From Ideonella sp. MAG2 (GTDB lineage Bacteria; Pseudomonadota; Gammaproteobacteria; Burkholderiales; Burkholderiaceae_C), in NCBI GenBank assembly GCA_004359425.1, contig PTEU01000002.1, positions 848,788-912,787 on the forward strand: a stretch of 64,000 nt of DNA. The letters are read 5' to 3'. A model generated the notes under the pieces. It saw nothing but the letters and a program-made list of their open reading frames with translations. It did not search any database and was not told the DNA's origin. Made by a program: the position numbers and the translations under genes. Below are positions 44,714 through 54,535 of the stretch, piece by piece; position 1 is the first letter of the stretch; each line of letters starts with the position of its first letter.

Positions 44714-45221
44714 CGGAAGTCTCCTTCAACCACCAGGCGTGCACCAGGTCGGTCAGGGCGGTGAGCGGCAAAGTGGCGTCCAGGGTCAGTACGCCAGGCT
44801 CACCGTCTGGGCGCTCCAAGGTGTCGAACTGGCTGTCCACCAAGCTGCTGGCAAAAAAGTGTTGGGCTCGGGCCGCCACTCGGCGCTGAGCCTCGGCGCG
44901 GCTGAGGTCGAGAAACGCAAAGCGCAGGCCCGGGCAGGCGGTGCGCAGGCGTTGGCGATAGGCCTGCTTCAAAGCACTGCAGGTCAAGACTTGACCCCGG
45001 GGCTGGGCGGCGAGCAAAGCAACCAAGGTGTCCAACCAGCCGGCGCGGTCGATGTCGGTCAAGGCTATGCCTTGCTGCATCTTCAGGCGGTTGCTATCGG
45101 GGTGATGGTCGTCGCCCTCAATCAAGCCTGCGCCCGCAGCAGCGGCCACAGCCGCTCCCAGGCTGGACTTGCCGCAACCGGCCACACCCATGATCACGAG
45201 ATTGCTTTGCACCTGCTTCAC
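44706..45221 (-). CDS. gntK: Gluconokinase
   Basis: Phosphorylates gluconate to 6-phosphogluconate with ATP. The 171-residue protein starts with a Walker A loop (VIMGVAGCGKSSLG) and has the family motifs EGDDHHPDSNRLKMQQGIALTDIDRAGWL, VLTCSALKQAYRQRLR and the lid region VAARAQHFFASSLVDSQFDTLERP. It is the first gene of the minus-strand operon behind operator 45244-45257, divergent from the LacI-type regulator. Confidence 0.96.
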   Translation of the reverse strand: MKQVQSNLVIMGVAGCGKSSLGAAVAAAAGAGLIEGDDHHPDSNRLKMQQGIALTDIDRAGWLDTLVALLAAQPRGQVLTCSALKQAYRQRLRTACPGLRFAFLDLSRAEAQRRVAARAQHFFASSLVDSQFDTLERPDGEPGVLTLDATLPLTALTDLVHAWWLKETSDV

Positions 45222-45243
45222 TACCGCTAAGAGTCTGAGTTTA

Positions 45244-45257
45244 GGATAGCGCTATCC
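45244..45257. promoter_or_regulatory. LacI-type operator, gntK side
   Basis: GGATAGCGCTATCC is a perfect 14-bp palindrome with a central CG, as in LacI/GntR-family operators. It lies 23 bases upstream of the gntK start. An identical copy lies 86 bp away on the regulator side. The 86-bp spacing is close to eight DNA turns, which would allow looping. Confidence 0.85.
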
Positions 45258-45329
45258 CGCACATCCAAACAAATCGGCGTGAGCAGCTAGCCTAAATTCT
45301 CTGAAAATGAGTGCTTGCTGTCCGACGCC

Positions 45330-45343
45330 GGATAGCGCTATCC
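45330..45343. promoter_or_regulatory. LacI-type operator, regulator side
   Basis: The second identical GGATAGCGCTATCC, 40 bases before the regulator start. Flanks of the two sites are partly mirror images (TAGGATA... and ...TATCCTA). It should allow joint repression of the transporter operon and autoregulation. Confidence 0.85.
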
Positions 45344-45383
45344 TAGCTCACCCTGCTTTCCGCTCGACCCCGAGAAAACCCGT

Positions 45384-46469
45384 ATGCCTCGCGCCAAGTC
45401 GTCCACCGCTACCACCACCACCGCTGTCACTGCGGCCCAGGGCAGCCGCCGCCGCGCCACGGGCCGCGTCACGCTCAGCGATGTGGCGCAGGCCGCCGGC
45501 GTCAGCCCCATCACTGTGTCACGCGCTCTGCGGGGTGAGCGGGCGGTGGACGCCGCCTTGGTCGAACGCGTGCAAGCCGCCGCCACCAAGCTGGGCTATG
45601 TGCCGGACCCCGCCGCGCGAGCCCTGGCCTCGCAGCGCAGCAGCCATGTGGCCGTGCTGATCCCCATGCTCTCTAACGCGCTGTTTGTGGATGTGCTGGA
45701 AGCCGTGCAACGCACCCTGCGGCCCGCAGGTTTCCAAACCCTGATTGGAGTGACCCACTATGACGAGGGCGAGGAAGAGCAGTTGCTGCGCGAGCAACTG
45801 ATGCACCGCCCGGCCGGCCTGATCGTGACCGGCTTGGACCACAGCCCCGGCACCCGTCAGCTCGTGGCCCAGAGCCGGGTGCCTTGCGTCCACCTGATGG
45901 ACTTGCCTGCGGCCTCCACCCCACAGGCGGCAGCGCTGCACTGCGTGGGCTTTTCACAGCGCGAGGCGGGTGCGGCCCTGACCCGCCACCTGCTGGCGCA
46001 GGGCCGACGCCGCATTGCCTTTGCGGGAGCCCAACTCGACCCCCGCACCCTACAGCGCCTGGAGGGCTGGCGCGCCGTGCTGCAACAAGCTGGCCTGCAC
46101 AGCCCCACGCTGGAGTGGCTCAACCCCGCGCCCTCCTCTTTGGCGCTGGGCGGCCAAATGTTTGAGCAGATCATGGGCCAGCACCCGCCCATTGACGCCA
46201 TCTTTTTTTGCAACGACGACCTGGCGCAAGGCGCGCTCCTAGCCGCCCTGCGTCTGCGGATCAAAGTGCCCCAGCGCGTGGCTATTGCGGGCTTTAACGA
46301 CCTGACCGGCGCCGACCAAATGAGCCCGCCCCTGACGACCGTGCGCACCCCTCGCGCACAGATCGGCGAGGCGGCAGCCCGCATGTTGCTGCAACTGATG
46401 CGCGGAGAGACGCCCGCCTTGGCCCAGGTGGACCTGGGCTTTGAAGTGGTGCGGCGCGGCAGCAGCTAA
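45384..46469 (+). CDS. gntR: LacI-family regulator of the gluconate operon
   Basis: The 361-residue protein has an N-terminal LacI helix-turn-helix (GRVTLSDVAQAAGVSPITVSRALRGERAV) with hinge helix (LGYVPDPAARALAS), and a periplasmic-binding-like effector domain (VAVLIPMLSNALFVDVLEAVQRTL; IFFCNDDLAQGALLAALRL; LTTVRTPRAQIGEAAARMLLQLM). This matches the GntR gluconate repressor subgroup. Two identical palindromes lie in the divergent promoter. The first 25 residues are a low-complexity Thr/Ala tail, common in this group. Confidence 0.93.
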   Translation: MPRAKSSTATTTTAVTAAQGSRRRATGRVTLSDVAQAAGVSPITVSRALRGERAVDAALVERVQAAATKLGYVPDPAARALASQRSSHVAVLIPMLSNALFVDVLEAVQRTLRPAGFQTLIGVTHYDEGEEEQLLREQLMHRPAGLIVTGLDHSPGTRQLVAQSRVPCVHLMDLPAASTPQAAALHCVGFSQREAGAALTRHLLAQGRRRIAFAGAQLDPRTLQRLEGWRAVLQQAGLHSPTLEWLNPAPSSLALGGQMFEQIMGQHPPIDAIFFCNDDLAQGALLAALRLRIKVPQRVAIAGFNDLTGADQMSPPLTTVRTPRAQIGEAAARMLLQLMRGETPALAQVDLGFEVVRRGSS

Positions 46470-46568
46470 GTGCTAATGACCGGGGCCATCCGCCGGGTGT
46501 TGCGCGGATTGCCCCCCACCGAGGCGCACTATGCTCCCCCCACACGCGTTCATGCGTGCCGCCCCACC

Positions 46569-48119
46569 ATGCGCCTGAATCAGCCCGTCACCCAAAAGCC
46601 CATTGACTTCCCCGAGTCAGCGACCTTGATGTCGGTGACCGATGCGGACAGCTACATCACTTACGCCAATGAAGCGTTCATCGACATCAGCGGCTATGCG
46701 GTGGACGAACTGATTGGGCAGCCGCACAACCTAGTGCGCCACCCTGACATGCCACCCGAGGCCTTTGCCGACATGTGGCGCACCATGAAGGGCGGCGACC
46801 CCTGGACGGGCCTGGTCAAGAACCGCAGCAAGAGTGGTGACCATTACTGGGTGCGGGCCAATGCCACGCCCATCATCCACAACGACGCCATCGTCGGCTA
46901 TATCTCCGTCCGCACCAAACCCACCGACGCAGAAGTCCGTGCAGCCGAGGACCTCTATCGCCGCTTTCACGAGGGAAAAGCCCAAGGATTGAAGTTGTTC
47001 AAGGGCTTGCTGGTGCGTACGGGCGTGCGCGGCGTCGCCTCCTTGTTCCAGCGCATGTCCCTGCGTGGCCGTCTGCGCACGGCCATGGGCCTGGGCGTGG
47101 CGCTGATCACTCTCTTCAGCGAGATGTTTGTCGACAGCCCCACCGAGATGGCCTGGGTGGCGCTCAGCGGTTTGGCGGTGGCAGCGGTTCTGACCTGGTT
47201 TTTGGAGTGGCAGGTGGCGCGCCCACTGGACCAGATCTTGGCCCACGCCAAACGGATCGCCAGTGGACAAGCCGAGGCGGGGCCAGCCATGGACCGCGTC
47301 GACGAAATTGGCATGCTGATGCGGGCCGTCAACCAAAGCGGACTCAACCTCAAAGCCCTGGTGGACGACGTAGCGCGCCGTGCCACCGTGGTGGAGCAAC
47401 AAAGCAGAGAGATTGCCGATGGCAACCGCCACTTGGCCGAGCGCACCGCCAGCCAAAGTGGCGCGCTAGAGAAGTCCTCAAGCTCCATGCTTGAGTTCAA
47501 GTTCACCGTGGAGATGAACTCGGAAAGCGCTCAATCCGGAGACCAGCGCGCCCAGGCCGCCAGCACGGTAGCCCACCAAGGCCGCCAAGTGGTACACCAA
47601 ATGATCGCCACCATGGACAGTGTCAGCGAGGCCAGCGACAAAATCTCCGACATCATTGCATTGATCGATGGCATCGCATTCCAAACCAATATCTTGGCCC
47701 TGAACGCGGCCGTCGAAGCCGCCCGTGCCGGTGAGGCCGGCCGCGGATTTGCCGTTGTGGCCGCCGAGGTCCGGAGCTTGGCGGGACGTAGCGCGGCTGC
47801 CGCCAAAGACATCAAACAAGTCATCGCCACCAACGGCGAACAAGTCGAGCAGGGCCGCGACGTGGCCCGCCAAGCAGGCGCCGCCATGGACAACATCGCC
47901 AGCAGCATCACCGAGCTGGCCGACATCATCAAGCGCATTGCCCAAGGCAGCCGAGAGCAAAGCGAAGGTGTACATCATGTCAATGACGCCATCGACCTGC
48001 TGGAACAAACCACCCAGCAAAATGCAACCCTTGTAGAGCAAGGTGTCAACGCCACAGATGAGCTGAAGCGCCAAGCCAACTACTTGGTTGAAGCGATCAA
48101 CATCTTTGGGCGGCGCTGA
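46569..48119 (+). CDS. Aer-like PAS/HAMP chemoreceptor
   Basis: A 516-residue methyl-accepting protein. The N-terminal PAS domain (residues ~10-120: YITYANEAFIDISGYAVDELIGQPHNLVRHPDMPPEAF) is typical of Aer, which binds FAD and senses redox state. Two close hydrophobic segments follow near residues 180-225, then a HAMP domain and the signalling domain. The hairpin tip is IALIDGIAFQTNILALNAAVEAARAGEAGRGFAVVAAEVRSLAGR. The start ATG at 46569 matches the family N-terminus; a frame open from 46470 adds 33 unlikely residues. Confidence 0.93.
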   Translation: MRLNQPVTQKPIDFPESATLMSVTDADSYITYANEAFIDISGYAVDELIGQPHNLVRHPDMPPEAFADMWRTMKGGDPWTGLVKNRSKSGDHYWVRANATPIIHNDAIVGYISVRTKPTDAEVRAAEDLYRRFHEGKAQGLKLFKGLLVRTGVRGVASLFQRMSLRGRLRTAMGLGVALITLFSEMFVDSPTEMAWVALSGLAVAAVLTWFLEWQVARPLDQILAHAKRIASGQAEAGPAMDRVDEIGMLMRAVNQSGLNLKALVDDVARRATVVEQQSREIADGNRHLAERTASQSGALEKSSSSMLEFKFTVEMNSESAQSGDQRAQAASTVAHQGRQVVHQMIATMDSVSEASDKISDIIALIDGIAFQTNILALNAAVEAARAGEAGRGFAVVAAEVRSLAGRSAAAAKDIKQVIATNGEQVEQGRDVARQAGAAMDNIASSITELADIIKRIAQGSREQSEGVHHVNDAIDLLEQTTQQNATLVEQGVNATDELKRQANYLVEAINIFGRR

Positions 48120-48131
48120 GGCCGAAGCGAA

Positions 48132-48968
48132 TCAGGCCAGTGGCAGATCAAACCGAAGCGCGCGGCACGCTTCGTCATGCAAGCGAACGACCTCTTCAAG
48201 CTCCGGGGTGGTCCGTCCTTCACCTTGTTCCCCCACAAAGTGACAGGCGGAAAAGCGCTCCGCTGTGCGCTCATAGACGTCGACCCAACGCTGGCGCAGA
48301 GCCAACCGTTCAGGCGCCACGGGCCAAACACCGGGTCGAGGCCGCAGATGATGCTCAATGCCCATGCGCCAAGGCTTCCCCGTCAGCCGCGCTCTGAAGC
48401 ACCGTTGGCGTTGGCACATTCGAACATAGAGCGGATCTGCACCCACAGCTTGAAAGAACTTCGCAACCTCGTCAGACGGGGGATCGAAGCAGGCGTGAAC
48501 AACCAGGTAGCGCAGCCCCGCTGGCGTCTTATATGTGCGGACACGCCATTCAGGGTGCCCCAACAAGAATGCGTTGAGGCGACCACGCGCAGCCTCCGCC
48601 GCGCCTTCCCGCCGCGCATAGGCCGCGTGGGCTTTCTGCGTGAGCCACACCAGCATAAGTCCCCCGAAAACCAATGAAAGGCAGTGCGCGCCATAGCTGT
48701 TGCGGCTGATCACCTCTGGCCCGCAGCGCTTCAGGACCTCTTCACGAATGGGAACGCCTTCGGCTCCGTTATAGGCCCGCTTAGGCTCGCGACGTGACAG
48801 CGAGTGACCAGACAGCGCCTGCTGCAAGGCAGCCTCCGCCCGCTGGTGCGCCATGAGTTCCGCGTCCTGCATGCTGGACTCAGACCAACCAAATCGCCGG
48901 ACGGTGACTTGCCGTCCGCCTTCGCGACGCTGTATTCGGGCCTCTGCCCAGTGGTCAGGAACGATCAT
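48132..48968 (-). CDS. Hypothetical protein with one membrane segment
   Basis: Not recognised. The 278-residue product has an N-terminal soluble region (DHWAEARIQRREGGRQVTVRRFGWSE), one hydrophobic segment near 95-110 (AHCLSLVFGGLMLVWL), and a large conserved-looking C-terminal part with WRVRTYKTPAGLRYLVVHACFDP, CQRQRCFRARLTGKPWRMGI and HFVGEQGEGRTTPELEEVVRLHDEACRA. Features such as LRYLVVHACFDPPS suggest a family fold, but I cannot name it. The ATG at 48968 is preferred. It is convergent with the chemoreceptor, 12 bases apart. Confidence 0.75.
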   Translation of the reverse strand: MIVPDHWAEARIQRREGGRQVTVRRFGWSESSMQDAELMAHQRAEAALQQALSGHSLSRREPKRAYNGAEGVPIREEVLKRCGPEVISRNSYGAHCLSLVFGGLMLVWLTQKAHAAYARREGAAEAARGRLNAFLLGHPEWRVRTYKTPAGLRYLVVHACFDPPSDEVAKFFQAVGADPLYVRMCQRQRCFRARLTGKPWRMGIEHHLRPRPGVWPVAPERLALRQRWVDVYERTAERFSACHFVGEQGEGRTTPELEEVVRLHDEACRALRFDLPLA

Positions 48969-49018
48969 GACTGCACAACGATGCAAATCTTGATCGTACC
49001 TGCCTGTTGTTCAGGGGG

Positions 49019-49519
49019 CTATTGCTCCATCGCGCTCAGGCCAGCAAGCGTCTGCAAACACGCCCGCGCCACCTCTTGCCCCTTCTTCACAAAGTGCTCG
49101 GCAAAGAACTGCTGATGCTCCGCAATCTCGTGAAAGCGCAGCGGGGTGAGCACGGCGGAGAACACCGGCACGTTGGTGTCGAGCTGAACCCGCATCAAGC
49201 CGTCAATGACGGCACTGGCGACGAAGTCGTGGCGGTAAATGCCGCCGTCGACCACCAGGCCGCAGGCGATGACCGCATCGCACAGGCCTGCATTGGCCAA
49301 GCGCTGGCCATAGAGTGGGATCTCGAAGGCCCCTGGCACATCATGCACCGCCACCTCGGGCGGTGAGGTGCTTTGGAGGAACTCCGCCAAGGCCGCATCG
49401 ATGGCTTGCTGAACGATGTCGCGGTGCCAGGAGGCAGCGACGATGGCCACACGCCAGGGGCGCGCTGCAACAGCAGCGGCCGAGGATGTGGAGCGGGAAG
49501 ACGACAGGGTCTGATTCAT
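49019..49519 (-). CDS. ribH: 6,7-dimethyl-8-ribityllumazine synthase, RibH2 type
   Basis: Condenses the ribitylamino uracil with dihydroxybutanone phosphate in riboflavin synthesis. The 166-residue protein carries VPGAFEIPLYGQRL and GGIYRHDFVASAVIDGLMRVQLDTNVPVFSAVLTPLRF, and ends AEHFVKKGQEVARAC. The GGIYRHDFVASAVIDG segment is of the RibH2 kind known from Brucella and Mesorhizobium, which forms decamers. An FMN riboswitch precedes it. The ATG at 49519 fits the family; an upstream start nine codons earlier is less likely. Confidence 0.95.
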   Translation of the reverse strand: MNQTLSSSRSTSSAAAVAARPWRVAIVAASWHRDIVQQAIDAALAEFLQSTSPPEVAVHDVPGAFEIPLYGQRLANAGLCDAVIACGLVVDGGIYRHDFVASAVIDGLMRVQLDTNVPVFSAVLTPLRFHEIAEHQQFFAEHFVKKGQEVARACLQTLAGLSAMEQ

Positions 49520-49604
49520 GGAACACCTCACGGTGAAAAAGGCCAAGAATCAGGGCGAACGCAGGCGCAGCGTCTGAGCCGCAAAGCCCAGGCACCACAC
49601 CCGC

Positions 49605-49758
49605 GCGTTTCTCTTTCATCCGGACTGTGACCGTCGGCTCTGGCATCGCACCAGATCTGCTGACCCCAACCCACCAAGGGGTGTGCTGGGCGCTCGCGGG
49701 CTCCTGCACTTGCGCGCAGATACCGCCGGTGGGGACTTTCACCCCGCCCTGAGAACGC
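49605..49758 (-). promoter_or_regulatory. FMN riboswitch (RFN element)
   Basis: On the minus strand: outer stem GCGTTCTC with GAGAAACGC, then the hallmark GGGCGGGGTGAAAGTCCCC, ACCGGCGGTATC, and on the 3' side AGAGCCGACGGTCACAGTCCGGATGAAAGAGAA in pieces. The conserved core is complete. It lies 85 bases upstream of ribH and should lower ribH expression when FMN is high. Confidence 0.95.
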
Positions 49759-49830
49759 GTGCCAACACGAGGTTGGCAAAGCCATTCTAGGGCGGCACAC
49801 TGGGGCCTCACATCACTTGGGTGACACACC

Positions 49831-50232
49831 ATGACTGCCAACAATGGGTCGGAAGCTCGCTTCGGCCTTGTGATCTTTGCCAAGACGCCCCAGACGGTCA
49901 GCGCCTTCTATCAACAGACCTTGGGCCTGAGCTTGATCGAGGCTGAGCCAGGCCACCACCTGCTGCAAGGTGCTGGGCTGGAGCTGGTGATCCATGCCAT
50001 CCCCCCGGCCTATGCCGCCGAGATCTCGATTTCTCAGCCGCCGCAATTGCGGGAAGACACCCCCCTCAAGCCCGCCTTCTGGGTGGCTGATTTGGCAGCG
50101 GTGCGTGTGGCCGCAGAGGCCACCGGCGGTGGGCTCAACCCCGTCAGCAAAACCTGGCAGATCCGGGGTGCAGCCGTGCTGGACGGCTGGGACCCGGAGG
50201 GCAATGTGGTGCAGTTCAAGCAGCGTCACTGA
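49831..50232 (+). CDS. VOC (glyoxalase/bleomycin-resistance fold) protein
   Basis: A 133-residue one-domain VOC protein: GLVIFAKTPQTVSAFYQQTLGLSLIEAEPGHHLLQGAGLELVIH and the closing DGWDPEGNVVQFKQ. The metal-binding pattern is partly kept (the late E/Q positions), but no clear substrate can be given. Stand-alone, divergent from ribH. Confidence 0.88.
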   Translation: MTANNGSEARFGLVIFAKTPQTVSAFYQQTLGLSLIEAEPGHHLLQGAGLELVIHAIPPAYAAEISISQPPQLREDTPLKPAFWVADLAAVRVAAEATGGGLNPVSKTWQIRGAAVLDGWDPEGNVVQFKQRH

Positions 50233-50285
50233 GCGCTGAAGCTAGGCGGGCTCAGCACCCGGGCCTGGGCCAAGCGAAGCCGGGG

Positions 50286-50762
50286 TCAGACGGCCAGCAA
50301 GCCCTGCGCCAGCTGCAGCAGGTTCCCGGCTTGGGCCTGCACGGCGCAGGCGGCCTGAGTCTCACCCACACCCGGCCCACCTTCATGGGGCCGAGCGATG
50401 AAGCCGCTTTGCAGCCCGGCAGCGGCCGCAGCGGCCAAGTCGCTGGAGTGGCAGGCCACCATCATGACCTGCGCGGGGGCCAACGTGGCGTCATCCACGG
50501 CAGGGCTCACGCCAGCATCGTTCAACACCACATCGAGGTTGCGGCGGTGCAGCACGTCCAAATCGCAAAACGGCCGCTGGCCGCTGCGGATCTCTTGCAT
50601 GGCGGGCTGGTACTGGGCGCGCCAGGCGGTGGCCAGGGCTGCCGCATCCAGCGGCAGGCCCAAGCCGTCGACCAAGGTGGTTTGAAGCTCGCGCCGAATG
50701 CTGCCGTGCCAATCGACCAAGGTGCCGAATACGTCAAAAATGAGGGCCTGAGTTTGAAGCAT
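50286..50762 (-). pseudogene. Haloacid dehalogenase type II (HAD) with in-frame internal deletion
   Basis: The 158-residue product starts like L-2-haloacid dehalogenases (ALIFDVFGTLVDWHGSI, Asp10 nucleophile) and ends like them (APAQVMMVACHSSDLAAAAAAGLQSGFIARPHEGGPG). About 70 residues between VDDATL (near 93) and APAQVM are missing. That segment should hold the SNGN motif and the conserved Lys, so the enzyme is almost certainly inactive even though the frame is open. Full family length is about 225-240. The start ATG is at 50762. Confidence 0.8.
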
Positions 50763-50928
50763 ACGTAAGCGCTTGTTTCTGTTGCATGGGGACGGAGTGG
50801 CAGCACCGCAGGAGCGGTCCGCAGCGGCTGCACAGCATGTCACGAATTACGAGGCCTTGTGTGGCCCGCATCAACTCAATGCCCGTAGCATGCGCGCCGA
50901 ACATCTCGTAGGGCCATAAGCAGTACCC

Positions 50929-51384
50929 ATGATGAATAAAAAACGGGCCTTTGCCGCACTGGCCTTGCTGGTGCCTTTGGTCACCTGGGCCACCCAGCCG
51001 CCGCTGGCCTCTCCCGAGCAAATCCACGCCTGCCTGAACCGCCAAGACGAGTTGCGCGAGCAGCGGGCTGACGTGATGCGCCGCATCGACGCCCACGAGC
51101 AAAGCCAAGAGCAGTTGCGCGGCCTCATGGCCGCCCATGATCAAGCCCGACAGCGGCTAGACGCCAGCGACGCCCAAGCCCTGCGAGACCAAAACCTGCG
51201 AGTGCAGCAGCTCAACGCCGAAGTCCAAAGCCTGAACCAACGCGGTGCCCAACTGCGGCAAGAGCAAGCCGGCTACAACCAGTTCGCCACCGCCACCAAC
51301 CAGCGCTGCGGCACGCTGCGCTACAAGATGCAGGACTATGTTCGCGTGATGAACGAGCGAGCGGCGCAGGGCAAGGCGGAGTAG
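50929..51384 (+). CDS. Periplasmic coiled-coil protein, unknown
   Basis: A 151-residue product with a signal peptide (MMNKKRAFAALALLVPLVTWA) and a long Gln/Arg/Glu-rich coiled coil (QDELREQRADVMRRIDAHEQSQEQLRGLMAAHDQ; VQQLNAEVQSLNQRGAQLRQEQAGYNQ) between two Cys. No known family recognised. The gene is intact and divergent from the HAD gene. Confidence 0.75.
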   Translation: MMNKKRAFAALALLVPLVTWATQPPLASPEQIHACLNRQDELREQRADVMRRIDAHEQSQEQLRGLMAAHDQARQRLDASDAQALRDQNLRVQQLNAEVQSLNQRGAQLRQEQAGYNQFATATNQRCGTLRYKMQDYVRVMNERAAQGKAE

Positions 51385-51415
51385 GGCAGCGCCCCACTCC
51401 GCCCACCGCTACAGC

Positions 51416-54349
51416 TCACCCCCTCACAAACACCACCGCCGTCCGCGCCGGCACATTCACCGTGCCGCTGGCCGCGTCAAAGCTGGCCTGGGCGGCGCGC
51501 TTGTCGGCGGCGTTGGGGCTTTGGTGCACCGGGTGGAGCTGAAGGGCCTTGCCCACCACCACGTTCAGGTCTTGCAGGCTCAGGGTTTGGTCCCAATGCG
51601 TGGTCAGGGTATAGCTGCGGATGGAGCCCGCCAAGCCCGCCTTGATGACATCGCCCAGCCACATCAGGTCGCTCTTGGGGCGGCCGCCCGTCAGCGCATT
51701 CGGGTCCGTCCACAGGCCGTTGACATAGCCCTGGTTGCTGATGAGGAAGTCGCCATTGTCAAAGCTGCTGCCACCGCGCACGGCATCACGCAGCATGGGG
51801 TTGAAGGTGCCGATGCCGGTGCCGTTCATGCTCAGCATTTCAGCCTGCACAAAGCGCGCGCCGTTGACCACCTCGCCAAAGTTCCAGCCCTCGCCCAGCA
51901 GGTTGATGGAGCGGCCGGTGGCGGCGTTGACGGCGGCTTGCAGCTTCTCCATCACCGCGCGGGGCTGGTGGCCCATCAGGTCAAAACGGAAGGAGCTGAT
52001 CTTGTAGTCGCGCGCCCAGGTGATGACCGAATCGATCATCAGCTTGCCCATCATCAGGTTCTCGGTGGCGGTGTTTTCGCAGCAGGTGCTGCGCTCGATG
52101 TCACCCGCCGCGTTGTAGCGGTGGTAGTAGCCGGGGACGATGCGGTCCAGCACCGAGCGCTCGTTCTGGCCCGAGGCGGCCGTGTGGTTGTAGACCACGT
52201 CCATGCCCACGCGCAGCCCCGCTTTGTGCAGGCCTTGCACCATGGCGCGGAACTCCACCACGCGGCGCGCCGGGTCGCTGACGGCGCTGGCATAGCTGCC
52301 CTCGGGCACGGTGTAGTGCCAGGGGTCATAACCCCAGTTGAAGCAGTCGGTACCCGCACCGGCCATCACGGCAGCTTGCTGCTCGCTACTGTCGGGGGCG
52401 GCCGTGGGCACGCTGGGGCTGGTACAGCCGCGCTCGGCCACGCTGGTGATGTCATAGCTGGGCAGCAGGTGCACGTCCGTCAGCCCGGCTTGGGCCAAGG
52501 CCTTGAGGTGCTGCATGCCCGCCGAGTTGCCACGCGCAAAAGCCAGGTAGGTGCCGCGATGAGCCTCGGGCACCGTCACGTCGTTGGCCGAGAAGTCGCG
52601 CACATGCAGCTCGTAAATGCTCATGTCCGGTGCAGCGGCCACGGTGGGCGGAATGGCGGTTTCGTCCCAGCCGCTGGGCTTGAGCGCAGCGGCGGCCAAG
52701 CTGCCCACATAGGCGCGCTTGGAGTCTGCCGTCAGCGAGATGGCATAGGGGTCGGTCACCACATTGCGCACCACACCGACGCCACGCACAAACACGCGCA
52801 CAGCAAAGCGGTAGGTCTGGCCGCTCAAGTCGCCTGTAGCCTCATGGCTCCAGACGCCCGTGTTGGCATCCCACTGCATGTCCACCGCGGTGCGGGCATT
52901 GCCGCTGACGGGGTCGTACAGGTAGAGCGCCACCGAGCGTGCGGTGGGTGCCCAGAGCTTGAAGCGGGTGCGGCCAGCGGCCACCGTCACGCCCAGGTCA
53001 TTCACTTGCTCGGCCGAGGCGTAGAGCTCATCCAACGCACCGGGTGTCTGCGCCGTCGTGGCGTTTTGCACCAGACCCTGGGCGTTTTCTTGCACCAGCA
53101 CCATCTGGGTTTTGTGGAGTTGCTTGAGCTGGGACAGGTCAGCCTCGCGCACTGCCCATACCGAACCGGAGCCTACCCACTTGAAGCGGCTCGCCGCAGC
53201 CGGTGGCACGCTGCCGGTGAAAGCGTCTAGGGTGAGTACACCGTCCGCCCCCGTGACAGCCTGGTCCTTGGCGACGACGATTTGCCCCGCGCGGGACCAA
53301 TACAGCTTGACGCTCTGCCCCAAGGCCACACGCGGCCATTGGATGAGCTGCTGGTTGAGCCAGAAGGCGCGCGCATCGGTGCTGCTGACAGAGCGCAGGT
53401 CGGGCGCGGCGGTGTAGACCGTGGCGTCACGCTCCACCAGCCAGATCTCGCCGACTTGGTTTTGGATACTCAGCGCGGCATAGTCCACGCGGATGTTGTT
53501 GTCGCGGCCGTCCTTGTCGTTCTCGTTGGGCGGCATGCCGTGGATGATGAACTCCAGCGCCTTGCGATTGGCATCCGCCTGCGGATTGAGCACGGGGATG
53601 TCAAACACCACCTCGCTGGGGGCTGCGCTGTAGCCGGGCATGGCACTGAAGGCCACGGGCGCGCTCCAGCGGTCAATCGTCACACCGGCGGGGACGCGGC
53701 TGGTGTCTAAGCCGCTGCCATTCCAGAGGTGCAGGCCCCAGTTGGCGTAGTCGCCGCCAAAACGCTGGTAGTGCACGCGCACGGTGTGGATGTCGGGCGT
53801 GGGCGCTTGCAGCGGGTTGCTGGCATAGGTGGTGGGGTCATCTTGCAGGCGCCAGATCTCGTTGGCCCCGGCCTTCAAGGCATAAGACTGATCCTGACCG
53901 TTGTGGTCTTTCCAATCACCTTTGTGAAACAGGTAGCCCACGCTGCCGTTATCTGCATTGAGCGGGATGTCGTAATAGGCGCCAAAGCTGTCGCTGCCGC
54001 TGGCGTTCCAGCCTTGGTTCCAGCCCGGGTCTTGGGCGGCCCCCCAGGTGTGCATTTGCCAGCCCTCGTAGTCGCCCGCCGTGCGGCGGTAGTGCACGCG
54101 CAAGGTGGTGCTGGCGGCGGCGGCCTTGGCCCTGGCCGCAGGCACGGCCTGCAAAATGGTTTGGTGCGCCTCAGACGCCGCCAGCGCCAAGCTCGCATCG
54201 CTGGCACTGGCTTGTGCAGCCGGTTCGGACGCCACCGGCTCCCCCGTGCCGCCGCCACAGGCCCACAGGGTGAGCGTGACGCACAGGGCCAAAACCCACC
54301 GCCACCCGCTGGCGACGCTGCCGCGAGCCAGACCTTTTGATGCATGCAT
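51416..54349 (-). CDS. pulA: Pullulanase-type lipoprotein lacking part of the catalytic domain
   Basis: A secreted starch-debranching enzyme of the GH13 pullulanase family, 977 residues. It has a lipoprotein signal ([10 protein letters not shown]), two CBM41/PUD-type domains ([46 protein letters not shown]), a CBM48-like part ([19 protein letters not shown]), then [26 protein letters not shown] (Asp790 nucleophile) and NLLGEGWNF (Glu820). After [21 protein letters not shown] the sequence jumps to [14 protein letters not shown], the normal C-terminus. About 170-200 residues are missing, including the NHDNQT motif with the third catalytic Asp. It is probably inactive, though in frame. Confidence 0.85.
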   Translation of the reverse strand: MHASKGLARGSVASGWRWVLALCVTLTLWACGGGTGEPVASEPAAQASASDASLALAASEAHQTILQAVPAARAKAAAASTTLRVHYRRTAGDYEGWQMHTWGAAQDPGWNQGWNASGSDSFGAYYDIPLNADNGSVGYLFHKGDWKDHNGQDQSYALKAGANEIWRLQDDPTTYASNPLQAPTPDIHTVRVHYQRFGGDYANWGLHLWNGSGLDTSRVPAGVTIDRWSAPVAFSAMPGYSAAPSEVVFDIPVLNPQADANRKALEFIIHGMPPNENDKDGRDNNIRVDYAALSIQNQVGEIWLVERDATVYTAAPDLRSVSSTDARAFWLNQQLIQWPRVALGQSVKLYWSRAGQIVVAKDQAVTGADGVLTLDAFTGSVPPAAASRFKWVGSGSVWAVREADLSQLKQLHKTQMVLVQENAQGLVQNATTAQTPGALDELYASAEQVNDLGVTVAAGRTRFKLWAPTARSVALYLYDPVSGNARTAVDMQWDANTGVWSHEATGDLSGQTYRFAVRVFVRGVGVVRNVVTDPYAISLTADSKRAYVGSLAAAALKPSGWDETAIPPTVAAAPDMSIYELHVRDFSANDVTVPEAHRGTYLAFARGNSAGMQHLKALAQAGLTDVHLLPSYDITSVAERGCTSPSVPTAAPDSSEQQAAVMAGAGTDCFNWGYDPWHYTVPEGSYASAVSDPARRVVEFRAMVQGLHKAGLRVGMDVVYNHTAASGQNERSVLDRIVPGYYHRYNAAGDIERSTCCENTATENLMMGKLMIDSVITWARDYKISSFRFDLMGHQPRAVMEKLQAAVNAATGRSINLLGEGWNFGEVVNGARFVQAEMLSMNGTGIGTFNPMLRDAVRGGSSFDNGDFLISNQGYVNGLWTDPNALTGGRPKSDLMWLGDVIKAGLAGSIRSYTLTTHWDQTLSLQDLNVVVGKALQLHPVHQSPNAADKRAAQASFDAASGTVNVPARTAVVFVRG

Positions 54350-54535
54350 TGCCCACTCCTTTTGCTTGGAATGGGCGCGATGCTATTGAAGTAAAACTAC
54401 ATTCAATATCCAGGGCTACCCTTAGATATCGTTTGTATTCCCCGTCAATTGCCGCCTTATGCGCGTAGCAAAGCTACACATAGGCCCACTGCCTTGCTAA
54501 GCGCCGCCGCAGGCGATTCAGGTCTGGCGTGGTGC

